A DNA stretch of 64,000 nt. Source: Rheinheimera salexigens. GTDB lineage: Bacteria; Pseudomonadota; Gammaproteobacteria; Enterobacterales; Alteromonadaceae. The stretch spans positions 2,347,147 to 2,411,146 of the forward strand of contig NZ_MKEK01000001.1 in NCBI RefSeq assembly GCF_001752395.1, in the 5' to 3' direction. The first letter of the stretch is position 1, and each line of letters begins with the position of its first letter. The notes under the pieces are model-generated. The model was not told the origin of the DNA. It ran no database searches and saw only the letters and a program-made list of their open reading frames with translations. Shown piece after piece: positions 1 through 9,424 of this stretch. Made by a program: the position numbers and the translations under genes.

Positions 1-800
1 TACTAGCAGGTGATGGTGGCGATGAAATTTTTGCGGGTAACGAGCGCTACGTAAAACAAAAAGTTTTTGAGCATTACCACTCTCTTCCCAGCTTAATACG
101 TTCTGGGCTAGATCTATGTTTTTACAATACACTAGCAGCCCAACTGCCTGGTTTGCAAAAGGCACATAGTTATATTAAACAAGCAAAAGTTCAGTTGCCA
201 GACCGTTTAGATAGCTACAACTTTTTAAACCGATTTAACTTAACACAAATGTTCAATCCAGAATTACTGCAGCAGGTTGATACCAACCTACCAGCGAAAC
301 AAAAACAAGATCGCTATAACGCCTGTTTATCCAACGATGATATTGATAAAATGATGTATTTAGACTGGAAAGTTACCGCAGCCGATAATGATTTTGTTAA
401 AGTAAGTCAAATGTGCCAGCTTGCGGGAGTTGAAGTACGGTTCCCATTGTTTGAAAAAGAACTTGTCGACTTTAGCTGTACCGTCCCGGCTTCACTTAAA
501 GCGCCTGGACAAAAGTTACGTGATTTTTATAAACAGAGTTTTAAAGGTTTTTTACCCGATGAAACATTAAGTAAAAGCAAACACGGCTTCGGTCTACCAT
601 TTGGTGTCTGGATGAAGCAACATCCTGAACTGAAAAAGATTGCTCTTAGTGCACTTCACAACTTTAAACAACGCAATATTTTACAACCGCTTTTTATCGA
701 TCATGCAATCAGTACATTTGAAAAAGGTCATTCTAGTTACTATGGAGAGTTAGTATGGATAATTGCCGTGCTCGAGCTTTGGTTAGAAAAAAATGAATAA
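1..800 (+). CDS. XrtA/PEP-CTERM-type amidotransferase (asparagine synthase-like), 3' part
   Basis: The reading frame is open from the left edge (first full codon at base 3), so this is the C-terminal part of a longer protein whose start lies outside the window. The first residues, LAGDGGDEIFAGNERY, match the ATP-pyrophosphatase motif of the asparagine synthase domain. Later segments (VEVRFPLFEKELVDF, KHGFGLPFGVWM) also fit the C-terminal half of AsnB-like enzymes. By family knowledge these glutamine-dependent amidotransferases sit in XrtA exopolysaccharide loci, and the neighbours here (exosortase-associated hydrolases, ligase, decarboxylase) agree. The acceptor substrate is unknown. A methionine at 153 is an internal residue, not the start. 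Confidence 0.88.
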   Translation, partial: LAGDGGDEIFAGNERYVKQKVFEHYHSLPSLIRSGLDLCFYNTLAAQLPGLQKAHSYIKQAKVQLPDRLDSYNFLNRFNLTQMFNPELLQQVDTNLPAKQKQDRYNACLSNDDIDKMMYLDWKVTAADNDFVKVSQMCQLAGVEVRFPLFEKELVDFSCTVPASLKAPGQKLRDFYKQSFKGFLPDETLSKSKHGFGLPFGVWMKQHPELKKIALSALHNFKQRNILQPLFIDHAISTFEKGHSSYYGELVWIIAVLELWLEKNE

Positions 801-991
801 ATAATTAAAAGTTACATTTTACAGACTGCATAAGTGCTACGGCCATTACTTAACAGATTTTGTATTTTGATATGTATAGTTTTATCTTATTATCTCGTAA
901 TTTTATAGACTGTAAAATTTATTAGTATTTTAAAGTTAGTCAAATAATGCTAAACACTTTAGAATGAAATTCACTTTTAAAATCGATAACG

Positions 992-2008
992 TTAAAACTC
1001 TATAATATTAATAATTTTTCGTTTTAATTTGTTTATAAAAGTTAGTTCTCTTTTCTTTACATTAGATAAGCTGTCTAAAATAATAGCTTTAGTGACGCTT
1101 CCACTTTTAATTAATTTTTCCGCAACGTCTTCAAACTCTTTAGAAATTTGCGCATAGTTCATTTTAATATCACTAATCAGATCGTTTAAGGCTGAATTAT
1201 CATCAAGTGCGATACAATAACGCGATAGACCATTTTCTTCGAAAAATGATTTTATTTTTGGATGGTAATTAAAACTTATGGTGGGAATACCCGCCCTTAC
1301 AGACATTAATACCGAATGAAATCTCATTGCGACCATGATATTGCTTCTTTCAACAGCCTTTAGAGAGAATGATAAAGGTATATTTTTTATCTTTAGCGCT
1401 TGAAGTAGTTCACAATCAGACATTGAAGCTGAGGATTCATGGATTTGAGAACCAAAATACATTGGAAAAGGAATAACTTCGCCATAATTTTGAACAGTTT
1501 CTACCAATTGAGTATAATCTGCAGGGGTATTATTCCACAATCGAATATTGAAACCTATTTCAAATCTATCCTCCGATAAGGCTCTTACAACTTCAAATGG
1601 CATAGTCCAAAACAAATCAACTCCAGTGACGATTGAGCTAGATTTACCAAGTACTACCTTACTAACCTCATCTCTAACCAGAAACAGTTTGGCTCGCTCT
1701 ATTAATAATTGGTTATTTGTTAAAACTGTTTTATTTGCTTGTTTAGTAGACACTCCAATGATCATATAAGGTGTTTTTAATTTTTTAATTAGGTTATCAC
1801 CGAGCTCAAAAAAGGTATTACCAGGCCAAATACTTCCCCCACCCACTAAAATAAGATCACTGTTATTTAGCATTGCCAGTCCAGGGAAAAAGCTACTGAA
1901 CATTAAGTTATGATCTTTAAACAGGTAGCATATTGACTGCATTAAAAGATCATCACCTGCATTCAATTTACCATAGTAACCAAGCACTAAAACATTTAGT
2001 TTAACCAC
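992..2008 (-). CDS. Polysaccharide pyruvyl transferase family protein
   Basis: The 338-aa protein opens with VLGYYGKLNAGDDLLMQS, followed by a glycine-rich VGGGSIWPG segment near residue 55. Near residue 228 comes MVAMRFHSVLMSVRAGIPTI, the His-bearing motif of the CsaB/pyruvyl transferase family (GT-B-like fold). The likely role is adding pyruvate ketals, or a related transfer, to an exopolysaccharide. It is the last gene of a minus-strand set with the GT30-like and TPR genes and converges on the amidotransferase across an AT-rich gap (801-991) without a clear terminator. Substrate is inferred only from context. Confidence 0.82.
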   Translation of the reverse strand: MVKLNVLVLGYYGKLNAGDDLLMQSICYLFKDHNLMFSSFFPGLAMLNNSDLILVGGGSIWPGNTFFELGDNLIKKLKTPYMIIGVSTKQANKTVLTNNQLLIERAKLFLVRDEVSKVVLGKSSSIVTGVDLFWTMPFEVVRALSEDRFEIGFNIRLWNNTPADYTQLVETVQNYGEVIPFPMYFGSQIHESSASMSDCELLQALKIKNIPLSFSLKAVERSNIMVAMRFHSVLMSVRAGIPTISFNYHPKIKSFFEENGLSRYCIALDDNSALNDLISDIKMNYAQISKEFEDVAEKLIKSGSVTKAIILDSLSNVKKRELTFINKLKRKIINIIEF

Positions 2009-2072
2009 TAAACCTCCTCATCAGGCTCCTTCATTTAACATAGTTAATAAAAGACTCAGCCTAGCTTTAATA

Positions 2073-3353
2073 TTAAGTTTCCAAGGTAAAAATACTTTTT
2101 ATTAGCTCAATATTTTTAGAACAAGCCCCAGATAATTGCTTAAGTTTATTTCGTATCACTTGAATGATTTCAGTATCAGTTGACTGGTGCTGGTTTATAA
2201 TACATTCAGCTAACGCCGACTCATCGGATAATACTGTGATCATTTTGGCTTGAACCGCGATTTCAAATACCGGATAGCTAGGATAGGTCTTTTCCCAATT
2301 ATCGAGCACCATTACCGGTTTATTTAGGCTTAACGGTTCGAGAATATTGTGATTCATTCCAACGTAACAAGTATCTGCAACTGAATATAATGCTTTTAGC
2401 TGACCAAAAGTATCTACAATCAACACATCTTTTAATTGCGTAAATGTGGTTGTAAGCTTGCTTTTAAAATCATACTGTAAATCATACTGCTGCAATATTC
2501 CTTCCAGTGCGGTTAACTGCTCCGGCTTTTCTGGATGCCGTGGCGCAATAATCAGTTTAAGCGTAGATAATGTTTGCTTCGCTTTAACATAGGCTGATAC
2601 CACTAACTGATACTCCCAGACGTTAGTTACGCAACCCGCGACAAATAAAGGCGAATGTTGCTGCTGCAACACATGCAACAGTCCTTGGGTTTGCTCTGTA
2701 AGTATCAAACTCACGTCCAGATTGTCATATTTCATATTACCGGTAACAACTACTTTTTTTGTTTCAGCACCGTTAGCTAGCAGGGTTTGCTTTACCTGTT
2801 CAGTTTGTACAGACAACAGATCAAAACAGTTTAGATAATCCTGCTCAAACAACAATTTTTCTATACTGTCCTGTTTACAGGCTGGCTTATAGCCATAAAG
2901 CCAACCATTAACCAAACAAATTGGTACTTGATACTTTTTTAAGGTCCTTAGAACACCATAAGATAAACGGCATGGCGCATCGTGCAGCAATGCCGGTATT
3001 TCACACACTATGGCTAATTGGGAGGGGTAATCAAACATTAACTGGGCAGTATCACGGAAATCTATATTTAATACAGCAACCTCAGCATTCGGAAACTGCA
3101 AATTAAAACTTTCTAAATAGATCTCTCTGTCGGTTAGAAGCAAAACATTACCCAGATTACAGTAATGTTGAACCAGCAATTTACAAGCATTTAACTCACC
3201 GATTGTGGAGCAAAAAATCCATGTATAGTGCTTGTTAATATTTAATTTAGTAGATATTTTTTGTTTTAAACGACCATTTATAAAGCGGTGTAATACTGAA
3301 TATAAGCACCATCTTAGTGGTTCTGGAACTATAAAACGCACAATTTTCTTCAC
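2073..3353 (-). CDS. GT30/KdtA-like glycosyltransferase paralogue
   Basis: This 426-aa protein is the usual length of Kdo transferase WaaA and shares its C-terminal half: an APRHPEKPEQL segment near residue 268 and ALYSVADTCYVGMNHNILEP near 325, equivalent to the WaaA GGHNxLEP nucleotide-sugar site. The N-terminal acceptor region is divergent: WaaA has a typical SVGE motif where this has STIGE, and the usual ERLG-type segment is not seen. That points to a paralogue in exopolysaccharide assembly rather than the lipid A Kdo transferase. The start is GTG, with AAGG eight bases upstream lying inside the end of the TPR gene, so the two are translationally close. Confidence 0.7.
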   Translation of the reverse strand: MKKIVRFIVPEPLRWCLYSVLHRFINGRLKQKISTKLNINKHYTWIFCSTIGELNACKLLVQHYCNLGNVLLLTDREIYLESFNLQFPNAEVAVLNIDFRDTAQLMFDYPSQLAIVCEIPALLHDAPCRLSYGVLRTLKKYQVPICLVNGWLYGYKPACKQDSIEKLLFEQDYLNCFDLLSVQTEQVKQTLLANGAETKKVVVTGNMKYDNLDVSLILTEQTQGLLHVLQQQHSPLFVAGCVTNVWEYQLVVSAYVKAKQTLSTLKLIIAPRHPEKPEQLTALEGILQQYDLQYDFKSKLTTTFTQLKDVLIVDTFGQLKALYSVADTCYVGMNHNILEPLSLNKPVMVLDNWEKTYPSYPVFEIAVQAKMITVLSDESALAECIINQHQSTDTEIIQVIRNKLKQLSGACSKNIELIKSIFTLET

Positions 3354-3355
3354 TA

Positions 3356-4047
3356 TTAAGACCTTGGATCTAATACAGGGTCTGTACTACTAGCTTCAGG
3401 CTCTTTCCAGGCTCCTTGGCTTTGTAACTTGTCACGCAAACCTGACAATGGGTAGCCCAGGGCATAAGCAGAATGGGCATGGTTAAGTGCTTCTCTAGTT
3501 TCACCCAACTTTATTAAAAGCAAACCTAAATTATAGTGTACTTCGGCAGCATCTGGCTTAATAGCAAGTGCCTTTAAATAGCTTACTTTCGCCCCCTGAT
3601 AATCTTTTTGCTTATGTTGAGTAATTGCCTGAATTAATAATACGTTTGGGTCATTTGGCGCTACATGCATTGCTCGAAGAAAATAGCAATTTAATGTCGG
3701 ATAATACCGATCTCGGCGTAATGAATGTTGACGTGAAAAACCAGGTCTGTGTTGTAGGTCGGCCATGACAGATAAAGCGTAAGGGTGATTGGGAAATACC
3801 TTTAATACAAAATCCAGATCTCCAATTAAAGAGCCCGCATTACCAGCAACCCCCATGCGCACACTTTTAGTAAAATGCGCACCTTCAGCAAGCCTTAGCC
3901 GTTCTTGGGCCGCTGCAGATCTGTCGTTGTAATTATATGGTGGGCCATTTTTTTTAATGCTAATATTTCACAACTAGCATCCTCCATAGCGAAGGCACTT
4001 ATTGGAAGCAAGAATAGACAGATAGTAATTAACGTTTGTCTAACCAT
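3356..4047 (-). pseudogene. Secreted TPR-repeat protein, split by a frameshift at an A8 run
   Basis: The uninterrupted frame 3356-3862 (GTG) encodes TPR-like helices (for example AEVHYNLGLLLIKLGETREA). That frame stays open upstream through an NGPPYNYND-type segment and AQERLRLAEGAHFTKS, as in TPR proteins of exopolysaccharide loci, but has no start. A second frame begins at ATG 4047 with GGAGAG six bases upstream and a clear signal peptide (MVRQTLITICLFLLPISAFA), then hits a stop near 3895. The frames meet at eight A residues on the minus strand (T8 at 3948-3955). One added A would give a single protein of about 230 aa. This may be a true mutation, a slippage/phase-variation site or a sequencing error. 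Confidence 0.75.
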
Positions 4048-4190
4048 AATAGACTCTCCATGTCGACACATATACTTAGTGTATGCATTAGACTGGTTAT
4101 TTTCCAGCCAAATATCATACTAACTTTTTATTAACGAAGATACGTTATATCTAATACGGCTTTATCTACAATAACGTGTATATTACCTTA

Positions 4191-4214
4191 TCTATAGTTG
4201 CGTAAAACTATAGA
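4191..4214. promoter_or_regulatory. Perfect 9-bp inverted repeat in divergent intergenic region
   Basis: TCTATAGTT, six bases, then AACTATAGA forms a perfect dyad between the divergent TPR and deacetylase genes. A third copy of the half-site (CTATAGTT) follows at 4224-4231, and a TTGACA hexamer lies between them at 4215-4220. The arrangement suggests an operator overlapping the rightward promoter, but the matching -10 is poor and no regulator is identified. Confidence 0.4.
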
Positions 4215-4320
4215 TTGACAATGCTATAGTTAAGTCAACTACACCTTGTTATGCTAAAGCTATTTGAGTCGGCGCATTTGCAGCCATTTAGCAATGCAGT
4301 AATAAGTATAAGGAAATACT

Positions 4321-5250
4321 ATGTATCATCGACTGCTAAAAATGGCAGCATCACTGCTAAATAAGAACAAACTCAGCATACTGATTTACCATCAAGTACT
4401 CACTGAATCTGACCCTATGCGTCCAACTGAGCCGACAGCAGAAGTATTTAACTGGCAAATGCGCTTACTACGTGACTATTTTACGCCTCTATCATTGCAG
4501 GATGCATTGCATCATCTACAGAACAAATCTCTACCGGCTAACGCCATTTGCGTTACGTTTGATGATGGTTATGTAAATAACCTGACTGTCGCCCAACCCA
4601 TACTGTCTAAGTACGGCATTCCTGCCACCGTTTATGTTGCAACGGGCTTTAGTCATGGTACTAATATGTGGAATGACCGACTAATCCATTTATTTGCCGA
4701 CGTTACACGGCAACATTTGCAGTTAGACGACGAAAGAGTATCACTTGGTGACTGGCAGGACAGGCGAAGTAAAGCAGAGATTTGGTTGAAAAAATTAAAA
4801 TATTTACCCATAACTGAACGGTTGGAGAAGATTAGCCAGTTTTATCTACAAAATAATGCCATTGAGCAGCAACCGCTAATGATGTCACCTGAACAAATTA
4901 AACAACTCGCAGAAAAAGATATAACTATTGGCGCCCATACGGTTAACCACCCTATTTTAAAAGTGATACCAAAAGAGCAACAGCAACATGAAATTATCCA
5001 GTCTAAACAACAACTTGAAAAATGGATAGATAGACCTGTACAACACTTTGCTTACCCCAATGGGGTTGAAGGTATTGATTTTGACGACACTACAATCGAC
5101 TTAGTGAACCAAAACGGTTTTGCCAGTGCAGTGGCAACAGACTGGGGCATTTCAACGGCAGACACGTCCCACTATAAGCTAAAGCGCTTTACCCCTTGGG
5201 ATAAAACACCACTACGATTTCATTTAAGGCTGGTCAGGTCGTATCTTTAA
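4321..5250 (+). CDS. Polysaccharide deacetylase (NodB homology, CE4)
   Basis: The 309-aa protein carries the NodB motifs: VTFDDGYVNN near residue 78 (catalytic and metal Asp), IGAHTVNHPIL near 203 (the HxxxH metal ligands) and HFAYPNG near 242. Family members remove N-acetyl groups from polysaccharide; deacetylases of this type are regular members of XrtA loci. There is no clear signal peptide. The start is supported by AAGGAAA just upstream. It is transcribed alone, diverging from the TPR/GT30/pyruvyltransferase set and converging on the FemAB-like gene. Confidence 0.88.
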   Translation: MYHRLLKMAASLLNKNKLSILIYHQVLTESDPMRPTEPTAEVFNWQMRLLRDYFTPLSLQDALHHLQNKSLPANAICVTFDDGYVNNLTVAQPILSKYGIPATVYVATGFSHGTNMWNDRLIHLFADVTRQHLQLDDERVSLGDWQDRRSKAEIWLKKLKYLPITERLEKISQFYLQNNAIEQQPLMMSPEQIKQLAEKDITIGAHTVNHPILKVIPKEQQQHEIIQSKQQLEKWIDRPVQHFAYPNGVEGIDFDDTTIDLVNQNGFASAVATDWGISTADTSHYKLKRFTPWDKTPLRFHLRLVRSYL

Positions 5251-5289
5251 TATTCAAGTTATCGACAATATTATATTGCTAGCGCTAAC

Positions 5290-6330
5290 TTATTCTGACT
5301 GTAGTTGCCGTGGTTTATTATTTTTATAATGTTTTAATTTACTTACTACCCACTGCAACAATTTGCTGCGCTGCCAACTTAAATGCACAATCGGCCTAAG
5401 CTCAGAATTTAACCGTTTATGCCAATCCATCGCCTTACCGTAAAATTCAATATTTATTATCTTTAATTCTGGATGCTCGGCATAATATTTTAACATCTGC
5501 ATTTTTAATAATAACGCGGGTGAATACTGGGCGAATTTTTCATCAAAGGTGGTTTTTAAAATAATAAGATTACCGTTGTGAATAACACACAGATCAACTG
5601 CAGCTACTTGGCCTGAAACTAAAAAATACCACACACAAGCTGCATTACGCTGTGCTAGCTGCCCCATCATGTCTTGATAAAATTTACCCTGCTCATTATC
5701 AGCACTAATAGCGGTTCCAAGCTCAGCTTTCCAACTAGCGCTTTCAATGTCACCGTACTGCTTTACCCCCTCCACAATCTCATCAGGACCGGTTAGCACT
5801 TGGGTGCTAAAGCTATCATTCTGACGCTCAGCACGGTTATAAGCTTTGTTGCAATTTTGGCGTAAGTTTTTACCTATGGTTTTAAAAAAATCATCATAAT
5901 GCTCTGGTATTGGCTTATTACCCGTTTCAATATAATGCAGCTGCTGAATATTAGGCTCTACTGTTAAGTAACGTGAGTCTGCTTGCAGCAAGTCAAGTTG
6001 TAACACTACACCTGGTAAGGCTGTTGCAATGCTTGCTAGTAACTTTTCGCCAATGCGTCCATCAGAACTGAGCCATAGGCCAAGAGGTGCTTGCGAAGGC
6101 ATTACTGTTTGCCAACGTCCCAAGCCTACACGCTGAAAAAAGCCTATAAAAACAATTTTATTAGATTTATTTACAACTACAAACTGCTCTGTGCCGATAA
6201 AAAAGTGTTGAATTAAACACTGAATAAAGTCAGCCGTTAAAATAGCTTGCTGATGAGTCTGTTGATTTAGCTTGTTCCACTCTAAACTAAAATTTTCAAA
6301 TTCAGATACAGCGTAAATATTGACTTTCAT
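5290..6330 (-). CDS. FemAB/GNAT-like protein (BioF2/CelD type acyltransferase fold)
   Basis: A 346-aa protein resembling the acetyltransferase family in exopolysaccharide operons (CelD/FemAB-like). Segments supporting this are KNLRQNCNKAYNRAER near residue 150, VWYFLVSGQVAAVDLCVIHN, and FYGKAMDWHKRL near the C terminus, a position where this family usually carries a conserved GxxxYK-like strand. The likely role is acyl or aminoacyl modification of a sugar or lipid-linked intermediate; the substrate is unknown. Its ATG overlaps the stop of the upstream aminotransferase gene (TAATG), so the two are coupled. Confidence 0.65.
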   Translation of the reverse strand: MKVNIYAVSEFENFSLEWNKLNQQTHQQAILTADFIQCLIQHFFIGTEQFVVVNKSNKIVFIGFFQRVGLGRWQTVMPSQAPLGLWLSSDGRIGEKLLASIATALPGVVLQLDLLQADSRYLTVEPNIQQLHYIETGNKPIPEHYDDFFKTIGKNLRQNCNKAYNRAERQNDSFSTQVLTGPDEIVEGVKQYGDIESASWKAELGTAISADNEQGKFYQDMMGQLAQRNAACVWYFLVSGQVAAVDLCVIHNGNLIILKTTFDEKFAQYSPALLLKMQMLKYYAEHPELKIINIEFYGKAMDWHKRLNSELRPIVHLSWQRSKLLQWVVSKLKHYKNNKPRQLQSE

Positions 6331-7448
6331 TAGTGGCTCACCAAATTTCGCATAGCATTAATAATATAATCTAACTCGGTCTGTTTTAATTTATGATGAC
6401 AGGGCAGCTGAATTAATCGGCTACGGTAATCATTACTCACTTTGCATTGGCTATATGCCACTTCTTCCCAGCGTAACACTTGAATTTTTTGCATCCGTAA
6501 ACGCTGAAAATCATTAGCATCATTTAGCAAAAACGGCAGAACATAAGGCGCTTCAGTACCCGCTGCTACATATAAACAATGGCCTGCACTAACTTCTGCT
6601 AACCCACTGGCCAAATAATTATAATTAGCTAATCGTTTTGTTTTTATTTTCGCAAAGTTACTGGCTTGTAAAATCATTTTAGTATGACGAAAACTGGCTG
6701 AAGATAAATCTTCTGGATTAAAATATTTAAACTGGCTAGCAACAGCTTGCGGTTGTTTTTCGCTTAAGTTTGATGGCGTTTTTTTCGATTTTAAGGAGTG
6801 TATGAATTGCGGGACTTTTAATAAAAATGCGAGACCTTTAGCTTCCTCTAACCAACTACAATATTTCGGTTTTATCTTTATCGGTTGCTGTAAATACAGT
6901 AAACCGCCCTCAATGGTCGGTAATATTTTATTAATACTACAAATTCGCGCCGCAACGGCAGGATCGGGTTGATCTAATTGTTGTAAAAAGTCGACTAAAC
7001 CATGCGCGCAATCTTCAATAACAATTTTTCCAGCTTGTGCTGCCAAAGTTATTAATTGCTTGGAATTTTGCTGAAAACCAAAAAAACTGACTAACAGACA
7101 ATGTGACACATCTTTGGTTAAAAACTGGCCAAAAATAACTTCATCGACGCTTAAATCAGATAACACAGGATAAAAACGTACTTCATAACCAAGCCAAAGA
7201 AAAGGTTCGACTAAAGCAGGACAATGATAAGCAGGTAATAACACGATATTTGGTTGATCACTATGCATCAGTTGCTGAGCAGCAAGACCGATAGCCGCTC
7301 GACCATTGCGAGTGTAAATACAATGCGAAAAATCCGTAGATTGCTTTAACTGGCGAAAATCTGTCAGGCAAAATGCTGGCGTCGCCCTGATTGTTGCAAC
7401 AGGAAAATTATTTGCATTTGCCAAGACTGGGGCAAATTTTACATCCAT
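6330..7448 (-). CDS. DegT/AHBA-synthase-like PLP enzyme (sugar aminotransferase fold)
   Basis: The 372-aa protein has fold-type-I PLP features of the DegT/DnrJ/EryC1/StrS group: NGRAAIGLAAQQL at the N terminus, VLLPAYHCPALVEPFLWLGY near residue 70, VIEDCAHGL near 143 (Asp of the PLP ring contact) and SINKILPTIEGG near 170, where Lys would form the aldimine. The family makes amino sugars for surface glycans. It starts the two-gene minus operon with the FemAB-like gene and diverges from hydrolase 2. The sugar product cannot be told from sequence. Confidence 0.75.
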   Translation of the reverse strand: MDVKFAPVLANANNFPVATIRATPAFCLTDFRQLKQSTDFSHCIYTRNGRAAIGLAAQQLMHSDQPNIVLLPAYHCPALVEPFLWLGYEVRFYPVLSDLSVDEVIFGQFLTKDVSHCLLVSFFGFQQNSKQLITLAAQAGKIVIEDCAHGLVDFLQQLDQPDPAVAARICSINKILPTIEGGLLYLQQPIKIKPKYCSWLEEAKGLAFLLKVPQFIHSLKSKKTPSNLSEKQPQAVASQFKYFNPEDLSSASFRHTKMILQASNFAKIKTKRLANYNYLASGLAEVSAGHCLYVAAGTEAPYVLPFLLNDANDFQRLRMQKIQVLRWEEVAYSQCKVSNDYRSRLIQLPCHHKLKQTELDYIINAMRNLVSH

Positions 7449-7615
7449 GTATGCCTTCTCCTGATTTCAATATTTACAATGCTAACACTAGCTCAAAAAG
7501 CAAACAACCGTGAGTAAATGGCTAAACAAATACAAATACTTGGCTAGTTAAGTCTAGCACGCTACTATTAAATAACCTTATTGCTGGAAGCAACATTACA
7601 TCGCAGGAGCGTACC

Positions 7616-8509
7616 GTGGAGCACAAAAGTAGGTCTGTTATTATTCCTAATACTCTACTTGAAGATATAACTGGTTTAATGCCCTCATTAGCCACTATAC
7701 CCAGCTTAAGTGGCTTTTTTAAATTCACTGCTGGACAGAATTTTCTGTTGTTTTCACCCACACCCGTTATGCAACACGCAGTGATTGTATTGCCACCCTT
7801 TGCCGAAGAAATGAATAAATCACGACATATATTTAAGCAATTATTTAATAAGTTAGCTGAACAAAATCAGTATGGTTTTATGTTAGATAACTATGGTACA
7901 GGCGATAGTGAAGGTGATTTAGATCAGGCCAGCATAACGCTTTGGCGAGCAGATTTAGAATTATTAATACAACAAATAGCCAATTGGGGTTTTTTAACCA
8001 TTAGTTTTATTAGCCTGCGCTTTGGTACATTACAGTTATTCGACTTACTAAATCATTACAAATTACCCTTACCCATTAAACAAGTGGTGCTGTGGCAACC
8101 TATGTTTGACCCTGCTCGTTTTTGGCAACAATTTTGTCGGATTAAAGTAGCCGAAGCCATGGCCAATGGCGATAAGGTTTCGCAAAAGCAAATTGAACAG
8201 CAGCTAGAACAAGGTGATATTATCGAAATTGCTGGTTACCCGATTAACTTAGCTTTTTATAAAAGTGTGCAGCACATTAATGCAACCCTGCCCTCTGTAT
8301 TAACTAAGGCGCAGCTAAGTTGGTTTGAACTCTCCATGCTAGATAACATCGCTATACCCGTACAGAACATGCGAGAGAATTTAGTAAGTAAATACTCCTT
8401 AAATTTTAAACAAATTAAAGCAGATGCTTTTTGGCAAACCACTGAACTGGCATCGGCCGATGAGTTAATTGCGCTGACCGTGCAACAATTAGTTGGAGCC
8501 GAGCAATAA
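7616..8509 (+). CDS. Exosortase A system-associated hydrolase 2
   Basis: The 297-aa alpha/beta-hydrolase-like protein matches the exosortase-associated hydrolase 2 family. It has IVLPPFAEEMNKSRH near residue 54 and FMLDNYGTGDSEGD near 84, the typical region of this group. The start is GTG, fixed by CAGGAG about seven bases upstream. Its stop overlaps the start of hydrolase 1 (TAATG), and this pairing is itself a hallmark of XrtA loci. A classical GxSxG nucleophile elbow is not obvious (ISLRFG stands in its place), as is common in this subfamily. The reaction is not known. Confidence 0.87.
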   Translation: MEHKSRSVIIPNTLLEDITGLMPSLATIPSLSGFFKFTAGQNFLLFSPTPVMQHAVIVLPPFAEEMNKSRHIFKQLFNKLAEQNQYGFMLDNYGTGDSEGDLDQASITLWRADLELLIQQIANWGFLTISFISLRFGTLQLFDLLNHYKLPLPIKQVVLWQPMFDPARFWQQFCRIKVAEAMANGDKVSQKQIEQQLEQGDIIEIAGYPINLAFYKSVQHINATLPSVLTKAQLSWFELSMLDNIAIPVQNMRENLVSKYSLNFKQIKADAFWQTTELASADELIALTVQQLVGAEQ

Positions 8510-9375
8510 TGCCTGAGCAGTATTTAGAAATTCAATCCGCTAATAGTACCTTAAGCGCTATTTTACACTCTACAACTGGCAACCCAGCAGCTGCGAATAT
8601 TGGCGTGCTTATAATCGTTGGAGGGCCGCAATATCGGGTTGGCAGCCATCGCCAATTCGTTAAATTAAGCCGGCATTTAGCCTCGCAACATATTCCATCA
8701 ATGCGGCTTGATAGCACCGGTATGGGGGATAGTAGCGGCCAAAAACAAAGTTTTTATCAACAAACTACCGATATTAATGCCGGTATTGACGCTATGTTTC
8801 AGCAGTTACCCCAATTGCAGCAGGTAGTGTTATGGGGGCTTTGTGATGCTGCTAGTGCTATATTACTGAAAATGAATCAACCCGACCCGCGGATAGCTGG
8901 GCTTATTTTACTCAACCCTTGGGTTAGACAACAACATAGTCATGCTGAAACCCTGTTAAAACATTATTATTTAAAGCGGCTAATCAGCCGCAGTTTTTGG
9001 CGAAAAGTCTTTTCCGGCGGCTTAGCTTTCCAGCGCACATTCACTGATTTACGCCAAACATGGCACAGTAGCAAACAGCCACCTACACTTAATCCAATTC
9101 ATACAGCTGAGTTTAACGAGACTAACTATGTCAACCATATGCTAAAAGGTTGGCAAGCCACCCAGCTTGATACCTTACTCATTAGTAGTGGTCAGGATTT
9201 AACGGCACAAGAATTTTTACATTTATGTCAGCATGATTCAGCATGGCAAAAATGTTTTAATCGCGCTAAACAGTTACACCTGGCTAATGCCAATCACACG
9301 TTCTCAACCACTCAATGGCGTAACCAAGTTGAGCAGGCATGTAGTGATTTCGTAAGAGCTTTACAAAGTAAGTAA
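8509..9375 (+). CDS. Exosortase A system-associated hydrolase 1
   Basis: The 288-aa alpha/beta hydrolase shows the family features GVLIIVGGPQYRVGSHRQF near residue 31, RLDSTGMGDSSG near 66 and VVLWGLCDAASAIL near 105, where Cys/Asp occupy the nucleophile-elbow position (GLCDA). This is the partner of hydrolase 2, overlapping it by one base. Family proteins are tied by genome context to XrtA exopolysaccharide systems, but no reaction is established. It is followed by a 49-base gap and the VanZ gene in the same direction. Confidence 0.88.
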   Translation: MPEQYLEIQSANSTLSAILHSTTGNPAAANIGVLIIVGGPQYRVGSHRQFVKLSRHLASQHIPSMRLDSTGMGDSSGQKQSFYQQTTDINAGIDAMFQQLPQLQQVVLWGLCDAASAILLKMNQPDPRIAGLILLNPWVRQQHSHAETLLKHYYLKRLISRSFWRKVFSGGLAFQRTFTDLRQTWHSSKQPPTLNPIHTAEFNETNYVNHMLKGWQATQLDTLLISSGQDLTAQEFLHLCQHDSAWQKCFNRAKQLHLANANHTFSTTQWRNQVEQACSDFVRALQSK

Positions 9376-9424
9376 TCGCTATACAAAGCGTTACCACTAA
9401 GTAAATCACAGCGTAGGACGCTTT

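Noticed and set aside
4270..4290. Possible sigma-54 promoter before the deacetylase gene
   Set aside because: The GG-to-GC spacing of the GGCGCATTTGCA-like sequence is too short.
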